Of a stretch of DNA of 64,000 nucleotides, positions 1 through 10,421 are shown piece after piece. The stretch comes from Oenanthe sinensis. Taxonomy: Eukaryota; Streptophyta; Magnoliopsida; Apiales; Apiaceae. Where the stretch lies: assembly GCA_028671895.1 (NCBI GenBank), contig CM053810.1:65101501-65165500 (forward strand), read 5' to 3'. Under the pieces are notes generated by a model. It searched no databases, was not told the origin of the DNA, and saw nothing but the letters and a program-made list of their open reading frames with translations. Every line of letters begins with the position of its first letter. Position 1 is the first letter of the stretch. Both the position numbers and the translations under genes were made by a program.

Positions 1-3000
1 GGAGGCTTGGCTCTCTTCTGGAAGAACGAGGGAGCATGTAATATAAAGGGTGTAAGTAATAATTATATTGATTTTGAAGTAGAGAAGGAGAATGTTGGAC
101 GATGGAGATACACTGGTTTTTACGGATGCCCGGAGAGAGGTAAACGTCGAGTTTTTGGAATATAATCAGAAGTTTGGCAAGTAATTCAAATATCCCTTGG
201 TGCCTCATAGGAGACTTTAACGATTTAATGTATATGCAGACGAGAAACGAGGGGGAGAGCTCACCCAAATTGGTTACTAACAGGATTTGAAGAAACAGTA
301 CGTGATTGTCACTTGGTAGACATGGGATTTGTGGGGGAGAAATTTACGTGGGAAAAATCGAGGGGACAAGTTAACTGGATCCAAGAGAGGTTGGACCGTG
401 GTTTGGCTACTCGAGAATGGATAAACCTGTTCCCATCGGCTGAAATTAAAGTGCTGGATGTGGCCACCTCGGATCATCTACCGCTGTATTTGCAGTTGAA
501 TAAGAAAATTTATGTTCCAAGGGGTAGACGGTTTAAGTTTGAAAATATATGATTAAAGGAGAAGGAGTGTGTAAGTGTGGTTAAAGACAGTTGAGAATCT
601 ACGAGAGGTAAAGAGATCAGGGATCGAATTGATTTTTGTTGTTTAAAGCTCGATGAGTGGGGAGGGGTATTAGTCAGGAGCATAAAAGAAAATTAACAGA
701 GTACCGAGTTAAGTTGCGAAAGTTAAGGGCTCGACGGGATGCAAATGGCATTCAGCTATATAATGAGGCTCGATGGCAGTTTCTGAACTTACTGGAAAGA
801 CAGGAAACGTATTGGAGGCAACTGGCCAAGCAATTTTGGCTTCAAGGTGGTGACCAAAATACGCGATTTTTTCACAGACATGCATCGGTACACAAACAAA
901 GTAATTGTATAAATCGCATCAAAGATGAAAATGGAGTTTGGAGGGAGACATCGGATGAGATTTAGGAAGTTGTTACTGATTATTTCACTCAACTTTTTCA
1001 TTCTACAGGAGTGGATGGGAGGTTATCAGATAGGGAAATGGTAAACAAGACCACTGATGTAGAAAATGAGGCGTTAATTTCATCAGTTACCTTTGAAGAA
1101 GTGAAGGATGCAGTTTTCTCAATGCACCCAGATAAGTCGCCCGGTCAAGACGGATTGAACCCAGCATTCTTTCAGACGTTCTGGGGTATTGTTGGACAGG
1201 ATGTTTTCGAGTTTTGCAAGGAGTTTATGCACAAAGGGGAGTTGCCTATGGGAGTTAATAAAACGGTAGTGTGTTTAATCCCGAAAGTGAAGATGCCACA
1301 AAAGATGACAGAGTTCAGACCGATATCGTTATGTAATGTGCTGATTAGAATCTTATCGAAAGTTTTGTCAAATCGATTAAAAGCATGCCTGGGATCTTTA
1401 ATTTCAAATACTCATAGTGCATTTGTAGAAGGAAGGCTTTTAAGTGATAATGCGTTGATTGCATTCGAGATTAATCACTACATTAAAAGACACACTCAAG
1501 GAAAAAAATGGAGTAACAGGGCTTAAGATTGACATCTCAAAAGCATACGACAGATTGGAATGGAGTTTTATCCGCCATATGATGGAGAGGTTTGGGTTAA
1601 ATGAGATTTGGATTAATAGAGTCATGAAATTAATTCAAACAGTGTCTTATAGTTTTATTCGAAATGGGTATATTTTTGGAGAGGTTGTGCCAATGCGGGG
1701 TATTCGTCAAGGAGACCCAATATCACCGTATATATATATCATGTGTGCGGAGGGATTAAGCTCTATTCTTAAGCGAAAGGAAGAGGCTGGTTTGTTTCAT
1801 GGCTGCACAATTGCAAGGGGAGCACCCCCTATATCGCACCCCCTATATCGCACCTTCTATTCGCCGATGATTGTTATTTCTTTTTTAAAGCGAATGGAGG
1901 TGAAGCCAGTGTGTTAAAGCAAGCTTTGAACAGGTATGAGGAGATTTCGGGACAACAAATTAACTATGATAAATCAGCTCTTACGTTCTCGCCAAGCACG
2001 AAGGACGTGAATAAAAGAGAAGTCTGTGAATTGTTGGGGGTCAGAGAAAGTCAGAGCCCGGGGAAATATTTAGGAATGCCAATGGTGGTAGGGCGAAACA
2101 AGAGTTCAACATTCTCTTTTCTATCAGAAAAAGTAGAGCAGAAACTTCAGGGGTGGCAAAATCAAACTATTTCGAAAGCTGGAAAAATGACACTAATCAA
2201 AACTGCAGCCCAGGTTATTCCAAATTTCTGGATGTCCATGTACTTAATTCCAATGGAGGTTTGTGATCGAATTGAAAAATCGATGAATGCCTATTGGTGG
2301 GGGAATGGTAAGTCAAATAAAGGGATATATTGGATGTCATGGGAGAGACTTTGTGCTGTTAAAGAAGAGGGAGGACTGGGGTTTAAGAGCTTACGGAGTT
2401 TTAATATTGCAATGCTAGCAAAACAGGCGTGGAGAATTGTGAATAATGAAAATCCTTTAGTGACAAGCTTAATGCGTGCACGCTACTTCCCAAGATCAGA
2501 TTTCTTAAATGCTAAGATGGGTAAAAATCCGAGTTACGTTTGGAGGAGTATCCTTGAGACCCAGGATGTGATTCGACAGGGATGCAGAAGGCGAATAGGT
2601 GATGGTAAAAACACAAGGATCTGGCAAGTTCCATGGCTACCTTGTGCAGAGAACGGCTGTTTGACGACGAATATGCCAGAAAGTTTAAAAGATGCTATAG
2701 TGCAGGGCCTGTTTGCTGAAAGTCAGGAAAGTTGGGACGAAGAGATTTTAAATGATATGTTTAATGAAAGAGATGGAAGCCTTATAAGACAAGTTCCGAT
2801 TCCAAGACGGAGAAGAGATGACTCGTGGTTTTGGTTGTTTGATGATAAAGGAAAGTTTACGGTAAGGAGCTGCTACAGGAAATTAAAGGGGGAAAGTGCG
2901 TGTTTGAATGGAGCATTCTGGAGGAAATTGTGGGGTCTAAAATTACCAGGTAAAGTCATAAGTCTAGTGTGGCGTGCGTGTAGAGGTTGTCTCCCTACGG

Positions 3001-3902
3001 TTAGTGCTCTCGCAAGAAAAAATGTGAATGTGCAGATGTGTTGTACTTGGTGTCGAGTAGATGTGGAAACTGATGTGCATGTCTTGTTTTGTTGTTCATT
3101 TGCCCGAGAAGTGTGGGGAAGTATGGGGCTCAGTGCTTTAATCTCTGTACAACAGAATGATACAGTCTTGGATGTGATGAAAAGGGTGTTTCAAATAGGA
3201 AAGCATGATCAGATACTAATGGTGGTTTTGCTCTGTTGAAATATTTGGCAGAGAAGAAATACCTGGGTTTGGCAACATGTAAACATGTCGTCGTTTGGAG
3301 TAAGAGCTAAAGCAAGTAATATGTTGATAGATTGGCAATGGGCTAGGGAAGAACAGAGGGTAAGCGAACTGAGGCAGGGCACTGGAAACAGAAGGTGGTC
3401 CAAACCGCCTGCAGGATGGGTAAAAATCAATACGGATGCAGCTTGCCTAGTGGACTCGAACAAGGTGGGGGTAGCGTGCGTTATCCGGGATGAAAGAGGT
3501 AAATTCCTTCGAGCTAGAAGTAATGTCATACAAGGAAGTTTCCAACCAAGAGAAGCAGAGGCCATGGGACTAAAGGAGGCATTAGCATGGACAAAGAATT
3601 GGAGGCAAAGCAGATGTATCTTCGAGTGCGACGCGAAGCTCGTGGTAGATGCAGTGAATGGAGGAGGAAATTCATATTTTCACACAATTATTGAAGATTG
3701 TGTTGATATTATTAAACACTTTGATGAAGTGTTAGTATTGTTCGTGCATAGATCTGCGAATACTACAGCCCATAGCTTGGCAAGGGTGGCGTATTCTATG
3801 TCAGGTCTCACGGAGTGGTTAACTATCGCTCCAGAATTTATCCTATGTAATCTTATTTCTGATGAAGTTTAATGCAAGTACGAATTTTTTCAAAAAAAAA
3901 AA
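1..3902 (+). mobile_element. L1-type LINE (non-LTR retrotransposon), degenerate, 5' end outside window
   Basis: The pieces of a plant LINE ORF2 occur in order on the + strand. An endonuclease (EEP) domain covers about 1-552, with GDFND near 210 and the SDHLP motif near 470. A reverse transcriptase covers about 1060-2300, with FRPISLCNV, DISKAYDRLEW, RGIRQGDPISP and FADD (nt about 1859-1872). A zinc-knuckle zf-RVT region lies near 2900-3110 (CCTWC, HVLFCC) and an RNase H-like domain at about 3410-3870 (INTDAAC, FECDAK, HRSANTTAHSLAR). It ends in 11 A's at 3892-3902. It is dead: frame breaks in the endonuclease, an in-frame TAG near 963, a shift at the A-tract near 1502-1508, a 14-bp duplication at 1824-1851 just before FADD, and a TGA at 3237-3239 where the family has Trp. 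The element sits antisense in the first intron of the GRDP-like gene, 75 bp past the exon 1 donor. Its 5' end and upstream target-site duplication lie outside the window. Confidence 0.93.
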
Positions 3903-3977
3903 TACATGTCATATTTAGTACCTTAAAACAATAAGTAAAAACAACCTTTACCAATTAAAAACAATAAACACAAATAC

Positions 3978-4135
3978 CTAAATATGGATCTTTGTAGTGC
4001 AGGACCCTTGTAAAGCCAACGATTACGATCAATAGTTGCAAGAAACTGAAGCTGGTGTTTAGCAGTAGCCACAAGATCTTCACTAATAACAATCTTCTGA
4101 GCTTTGCTCCACTCTATCTCCTGCTCCTTGTCCAT
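3978..4135 (-). CDS. GRDP: Glycine-rich domain-containing protein (GRDP/DUF1399), first exon only
   Basis: Read on the - strand, ATG at 4135 opens a 52-codon exon that starts MDKEQEIEWSKAQKIVISED and includes DLVATAKHQLQFL and DRNRWLYKGPALQRSIFR. This matches, from memory of the family, the N-terminus of plant GRDP1/2 proteins (DUF1399), which bear a glycine-rich tail and are linked to ABA and osmotic-stress responses. The exon ends at a good donor (AG|GTATTTG) in phase 2, where the family places its first intron. The LINE poly(A) begins only 75 bp into that intron, so the remaining exons, if present, lie left of the window. The exon has no lesion, so the gene may be alive with a large antisense insertion. 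Alternatively it may be a remnant. Confidence 0.75.
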
Positions 4136-5362
4136 TCAAATATTTCACTACCACTTGCCTATATAAATAACCTTCCCTTTGCACAAACTAGTTGAAAATT
4201 TTATATTATCAACGTGAAATTGAAAAAATAATACGGGATTTGAAAAAAGGAAAAAGAATCTTGATTCTTACCAAGAAAATATTATTAGTTCAGGCGATCA
4301 AAAAGAAGCTGCTCAGGCGATCATCAGAGGGGACTAGATCGTTTGTATAGGCTTCTGGGTGTTTGATTTTTAGATTTCTCTATCAAAATCTTGCGTCTTC
4401 TTGCGGGTTTTAATAAACAATCATGTATTGATGTATGTATATTATATGGTGAAGTCTCTGTCTGTCTCTCGTAGTCAAGATACTGTATGTATGTACGTAT
4501 TTTGTATGGAATGCAGTACTACAGTTATACTTTTATGGCAAAAATACCCTTTCCTAATAACTAATTGATGACGTTGATATTTTAAATCGACTTATAAATA
4601 TAATATAATCATTTTAATACTAATAGAAATATTATTATTTATATCGGTTGCAAATAAGGTATTTCAATGAAATGTTGTGAAATAAAATATTAATTATTTT
4701 ATTTATTGAAATAAGAAATTTTACTTTAAAAGAGGAGGGTAGAGATGGTAGAAGACATTACACCAAATACTTTTGCGTGCAAGAAATATTAGATAGTTTA
4801 ACTGATCAAAGGATAACTATATTATTGTACTACCAAGCTGTGTGTAATGCAGTACAAGTTGTTCAATGTTGAACCTTATCTATACATCCCATGAAATAAG
4901 TACTTCTAGTTCCTGTGCAGTACGTATTGTACACTACGTGGTGGGACTCGGGGGTGACCAAAGCTTATGTAGATATTGTTGGATTACATAAACATATAGT
5001 TTTGAAGCTACAACCTACAGTTAACCTGGAAGAGATCAGTGAACAAATTTATTATTGGTAATTGTGATTGTGAAGTCAACTTAACACAGGCATTCAAGAT
5101 TGAACGATAATAGTGTAACTAGAGAAAAGTAATGGTTACAATTGGGAAGGCTTAGTAGCTTCAATGACCATCTCCCCAAGCGATTAATCGAAAAAATTAT
5201 AAGCATCTTTGAATTACCAATGTTGTAACATTAAAAATAAATCTCATTCTCTTCTATACTCGGCCTACCTTTGGAGTCTGCAAGTACAAAAACTGATAGT
5301 ACTGAACCAATGCACTGATTTGATTTAGTGTAGAATTTTGTAGACAGGCAAGGCAGGCTGGT
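4136..5362. other. Intergenic spacer between GRDP exon 1 and the mtHSP70 3' end
   Basis: It should hold the 5' UTR and promoter of the GRDP-like gene (reading leftward) and the 3' UTR of mtHSP70. It is AT-rich. I see no ORF with family resemblance, no clear repeat and no RNA gene. Confidence 0.5.
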
Positions 5363-8300
5363 CTATTTCCTTGCTGCCTCCTCGTACTCTGCTTCAGGAA
5401 GCTGCTCTCCACCCTGAGACCCTTCAGAGGCATCCCCGCCGGAGCTTTTGTTCATATGCTCTCCAATCTTTGAAACCGCTTTATTTGCAGCATCGAGCTT
5501 TGACTTGATCTCCTCGGCATCTTCACCTCCTATTGCTGTCCTTAAGCTCGACACAGCAGTCTCAATCTCTGTAACCACCTCCGATGGAATCTTATCCTTG
5601 TACTCGCTTAAACTCTTTTCAATGCTGTATATACTTGTATCAGCACTGTTTCTGAGGTCAATCAGTTCTTTCCTCTCCTGATCTTTTTGAGCATGTATAT
5701 CTGCTTCCCTGACCATATTCTGAATCTCTTCATCAGAAAGCCCTCCAGATGATTTTATAGTAATCTGCTGCTCTTTTCCAGTCGCCTTATCCTTTGCAGA
5801 AACAGTAACAATACCATTGGCATCAATGTCAAATGTCACTTCAATTTGTGGCAATCCCCTAGGTGCAGGCCTTATATCCGAGAGTTCAAATTCTCCAAGA
5901 AGCTTGTTATCAGAAGCCATTTGACGCTCACCCTGGAGCACTCTAATTCCAACTTGTGTCTGGTTGTCAGCTGCTGTAGAGAAGACCTAGAATATAAATG
6001 CACCGGGGGAATAATGTAAGTGAATTATTCAGCATTTATCATCTAAATTTCAAAGCAGAGCAGCAAACTACCTATACAATGAGTGCATATAGGGAAATGA
6101 TATCTCAGCTATTTCTTGAGTGGAAATCTAAGAACTACTAGACTCAGTGATGTCCAAGCATATCTTATTCTTATTTTTGTGTTTATAAATCGTTGTTTTG
6201 GAGTGCTGTCTTGCATCAAATGGTATCAAGAGTTTAGGTTTCTCCATCAATTTTGATTGTTGTTGGGAGATCTTGGATTTTGTATAAAATAAAATAAAAA
6301 CTGTTCAGCGGGTTACTATTCACCGGATTACTATTCATCATCAGAAAAGTTACTGTCCACTGCCGGAAAAGGCACTGTTCATCCATGAATTGCACAAATT
6401 CAGACCCTTCAACTTCCAGAATTTGTCAGATCAGCTCCTATACGTCTTGATTTTTGACAGTTTGGACACTTTTAACATCAGAAAACTTGCATTTGTGTCA
6501 TGATTTAAGACACGTCTGTCTACTTAAACATCAAATTGGGAGTTTGGAAGATAATAATTATTTTCTTGATGAAGAATGTAATGAGTTACACTATGAAGTT
6601 TATGAATGCTATCGTCACACAAGTTGTTTAGTATCAACTTAACATTGAAGGAGTTAGATAATCAATATGATGAACTTGAAAGGTTGAAAGAGAAGTATAA
6701 ATTTGAGTTGTTGAGCAAAGAAAGTTATTAACGTGCATCGGAGAGAAAAGAGAGGATTCTCGAGGCTCTTAAATCTCAACTTCAATGTCTTATACATTTG
6801 GAGAATGCGACAATAGTCAAAGGGGATGAAATTACAATGGAAATCGAGCATGTTGAAGACACAAATATAGAATATCCGATTGAGGAGGTTGAACAAGTTG
6901 AGAATATAAAGTATAAGTATTGTAATCCCCCCGACTTGATTAATATAAAGTGATTTTGATATCAATATTGATTTGGGTCTCTTTTATGGGTTGTGATCCA
7001 TTAGTTTTCTTGCTTCTATGGTTGAGAAACCCTTGGGGTAGTTGATGTTCCGCGGTTCATCCACCCAAGTTCTATCTTTTAGTTTATAGGGAGTCACATC
7101 CCAACCATATAGGTGTGGGTGACCAAAATGCTTAAACCACCAAAGAAACAGTTCAATGCTCAAAAGCTCAACCTAGAAGTCACGAGTCCATAACATAGCA
7201 AAGCAGCTTCATTTAACCAACAAACCATATGCATACCATCATTGCATAGACAAGTTTTTTGTTGTGTATAGAATATAGATGTAATATATAATGCATATTT
7301 AGGTATAATCTTCTACAATTGAAAGCATGAAAAGTACCTAAGCAAACATCTTTTAGCCCAGAGTACATACCTCTGGTTAACTATTATTTGCCTAGCATGA
7401 CATATTAAAAAGCAATGGACTGACCTGAGACTTCTTTGTTGGTATTGTTGTATTTCTGTTGATCAATTTGGTGAAGATGCCACCAAGCGTTTCAAGACCA
7501 AGTGACAGTGGAGTTACGTCCAACAAAAGGAGCTCTTTCACATCTCCTCGGAGTATACCACCCTGAATAGCAGCCCCCATTGCAACTGCCTCGTCAGGAT
7601 TAATACCCCTGCTTGGAGTCTTCCCAAATATTTGAGCAACAACTTCTTGAACCTTTGGAACCCTGGTCATTCCTCCAACAAGTAGGACTTCATCTATCTC
7701 TTTCGTTGAGACGCCAGCATCCTTTAGACAGTTCTTACAAGGGATTTGGGTCCTCTCAATCAAGTGACCTACCAAGGTCTCAAACTTAGATCTGGTTAAT
7801 TGTATAGTTAGATGTTTTGCACCAGAACTATCAGCAGTTATAAATGGAAGATTAATCTCAGTTTGTGATGTTGATGAAAGTTCAATTTTAGCCTTCTCGG
7901 CTGCTTCACGAAGCCTTTGCAGAGCAAGCTTATCCTTCGATAGATCAACCTTGTCTGTTCTCTTAAACTCGTTAACCAAGAAATCTAGTAGCGTATTGTC
8001 AAAATCCTCACCACCAAGAAATGTGTCCCCATTTGTTGCTTTTACCTGTCAAATGTATTGCTGACTATTAATTACTACTTCAGAGTTCAGAAAGATTATC
8101 AAAACCATGTTAAGTAAATATATTTGTACCTCAAATACACCTCCAGATATTTCTAGAATGGAAACATCAAAAGTTCCACCTCCAAGATCAAAAACTGCGA
8201 CGGTACCTTCTTTGTTGTCCAACCCATATGAAAGTGCTGCAGCAGTTGGTTCATTAATGATTCGTAGCACCTCAATACCAGCTATTTTCCCAGCATCTTT

Positions 8301-9469
8301 AGTTGCTTGTCTTTGTGCATCATTAAAATAGGCTGGAACTGTGACTACAGCCTTACTCACACTCTTATTAAGATACGCCTCTGCAGTTTCCTTCATCTTA
8401 GTAAGCACAAATGCTCCGATCTGGCTTGGGGAATACTGCTTTCCATTCATCTCAACCCAGGCATCTCCATTTGGACCTTTGACTATTTTATATGGTACCA
8501 TCTTCATTTCCTTTTGTGTCTGAGGATCATCAAAACGTCTCCCTATCAATCGTTTAGTTCCAAAAATTGTATTAGTTGGATTAGTCACAGCCTGACGTTT
8601 AGCAGGAGTGCCAACCAATAGCTCCTCTCTGTTATTAAAAGCCACAATGGAAGGTGTGGTTCTTGCTCCTTCTGAGTTCTCAATCACTTTAGGAGACTAC
8701 AGAAAACACAAAACATTTACAACAATTTTTTTAAGAGACACGACATTAACTGAGAATTAACAATAATTAAAAAAACATATATAAAAACTGACCTTTCCTT
8801 CCATAATCGAAACACACGAGTTTGTTGTGCCCAGATCAACGCCAATAACCTCATTTCCAAGTGGTTTAGAACTGAAAAGCAAAAATTTATAAAAATAAAC
8901 AAAACAATCATACCTACACAATTGATGCTGCAAACAAAAGCTTCAAAGCTAGCAGATGTAAAGAAGCGCTAAATTACCTGAAGTATCGTGCAAAATTTGT
9001 CAATTTATTAGCCAAAGGCCGAGTGGCTACAGGTGACTTGACGGTTCCAGTAATCTGAGCATCAAAAAAGCTAAATAAGGACTAGTGAAGCTTTTTTTTT
9101 TCTTAAATAAGTTGGCTTATAGGCTTACAAATGGGTATATGTTTTAAGAAATCTCGGGTAAGCCGGGGTTGGATAAGCCCTTACCACTTGGGTCTCAGGA
9201 CTAGTGAAGCTTAAATTAACGAGTAAATATTCAAAAAGTATGAGCGATAAATTATGCGAGGTCAAGTTCCACTACAAACTCTAGAAAACAGCGAGATCCG
9301 ATATATAAAAAAACAATATTCATAAAAAGAACACGAATCTAACCATAAAAATGAAAAACAGATAGATAAAATGTGAATTTGTTTAAAGAGTTACCGATGT
9401 ATAAGCAGCTAAAGAACAAGTATGAAGCTCTCGACGCCTTAGAGATCGCAAGAGCATTGACGTGGCCAT
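5363..9469 (-). CDS. mtHSC70: Mitochondrial heat shock protein 70 (mtHSC70), 6 exons, 680 aa
   Basis: Exons on the - strand: 9469-9395, 9054-8978, 8871-8793, 8696-8130, 8045-7425 and 5986-5363, all with GT-AG borders and consistent phases. The protein starts MATSMLLRSLRRREL, an Arg/Ser-rich presequence for mitochondria. The ATPase domain has GVDLGTTNSCV (residues about 61-71), NEPTAAALSYGL, FDLGGGTFDVSILE and LLVGGMTRVPKVQ. The substrate-binding domain has LLDVTPLSLGLETLGG, and the C-terminus is PEAEYEEAARK, the mitochondrial-type tail (not EEVD or HDEL). The length equals the plant mitochondrial family (about 680 aa). The role known for the family is ATP-driven pulling of preproteins through TIM23 and matrix folding, with J-domain and GrpE partners. 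All catalytic motifs look intact. Intron 1 carries a SINE and intron 5 (1.4 kb) an old LTR-retroelement relic. Confidence 0.96.
6200..7100 (+). mobile_element. Probable LTR-retroelement relic in mtHSP70 intron 5
   Basis: At 6221-6232 the sequence TGGTATCAAGAG resembles the plant primer-binding site copied from initiator tRNA-Met (TGGTATCAGAGC), one base longer. Downstream lie short degenerate coding stretches, including a Leu/Glu/Lys-rich helical one at about 6640-6950 (LKELDNQYDELERLKEKYKF) with a stop inside. No matching LTR pair was found between 5990 and 7425, so this is an old, incomplete element. Part may be ordinary intron. Confidence 0.35.
9094..9196 (-). mobile_element. Short tRNA-related SINE in mtHSP70 intron 1
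   Basis: A 16-bp perfect direct repeat (aggactagtgaagctt) occurs at 9078-9093 and 9197-9212. The DNA between, read on the - strand, begins GAGACCCAAGTGGTAAGGGC, whose AAGTGGTAAGGG resembles a pol III A box of tRNA-derived SINEs. It ends in a run of 8-10 A's next to the duplication. A long target-site duplication, a 3' A tail and a pol III head are the marks of SINE insertion. A B box is not clear, so it may be truncated or degenerate. Confidence 0.65.
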
Positions 9470-10421
9470 GCCTTCTCCTCCTCTAACTGTGTTTTTGTGT
9501 GTGTGTGTGTGTGGTTTAAACACCTACTACAACAAAAAAATGTAATATATTGGAAGGGTTTAAGGGAGAGGCTGTGAGGGTTCTAGGCGGGGGGTTGATT
9601 TGCTTGCTTGGGCAAGGGGTTGGTTAGTGGGCCCATTCCCGTTACCAAATTTACTTTTTCTTTCTTTTCCGTTTCTCAATCTCAACGTCAGACCTTTTTC
9701 TAAAAAAAAATTAATTAAAAAATAAACAACAGCATTGGCTTCTAGATTTTTTGCAGACGTATGTAGAAAATATATAAGAGTAATTATTTAATTCTTTACA
9801 AGTATGTAAGGTACACAGATATTATTTTTTATCCATGATAATGTTTTAATTTTATTTTCTTAATACACATTTAGTATTTAAATATACATAACATTATATG
9901 TACGTTCAGTTTTCTTAACTTTAAAATTATTTTAAATTCAATATTACTTTGAATTTGAATGTGAAAAGGAAAAAGTCAAATATAATTTATATTGTTTGAA
10001 AAACTCGACAGTTTGGTGCAATTGCAAATCTTATGTCATTGTAATCAATAGTAATACTCCTCATAAACTCGGAAAGACACTGTTATAAGCAGTACTATCA
10101 TGGCATGACACCTTACATTTCGATTAAACAATTGTTTAATTAATTAATTAATTGCCTACATATACATACTGCTAATACCAAGTTCATAAAACTGTAAGCA
10201 GACAAAATGCTAGATGCGGATGTGGGAAACTTGGAACACTAAAGACCTTGTCAGAAAGTAAAGTAACAAGGATATCATGACCCAAACATGCATTGATGTC
10301 TAATCTTCACCTTCACGGAGTCATTCAAAAGCCGACAATGAAGAGATCACCAGATAATCCGGAGGGTGGGTATAAAGGCATGATGATGATGATGATGATG
10401 ATGAAACCTACACTTGATTAA
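9470..10421. other. Spacer with mtHSP70 promoter and 3' flank of the At4g37920-like gene
   Basis: On the - strand this is the 5' side of mtHSP70. It holds a (GT)n tract at about 9496-9512 in the probable 5' UTR. There are A/T-rich stretches, a TTAATTAATTAATTAA run near 10137-10153, and a (GAT)n tract at about 10380-10403 just after the next gene's stop. No further gene is seen. Confidence 0.5.
9627..9635 (-). promoter_or_regulatory. Site II-like element (TGGGCC) upstream of mtHSP70
   Basis: The palindromic GTGGGCCCA-type core lies about 160 bp upstream of the mtHSP70 ATG. TGGGCC/T site II elements, bound by TCP factors, are common in promoters of plant genes for mitochondrial and housekeeping proteins. 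This is a motif match only; no heat-shock element array is evident nearby. Confidence 0.3.

Noticed and set aside
6221..6232. Start of a tRNA-Met gene
   Set aside because: TGGTATCAAGAG matches only the 3' end of the tRNA and there is no cloverleaf; it fits a retroelement primer-binding site better.
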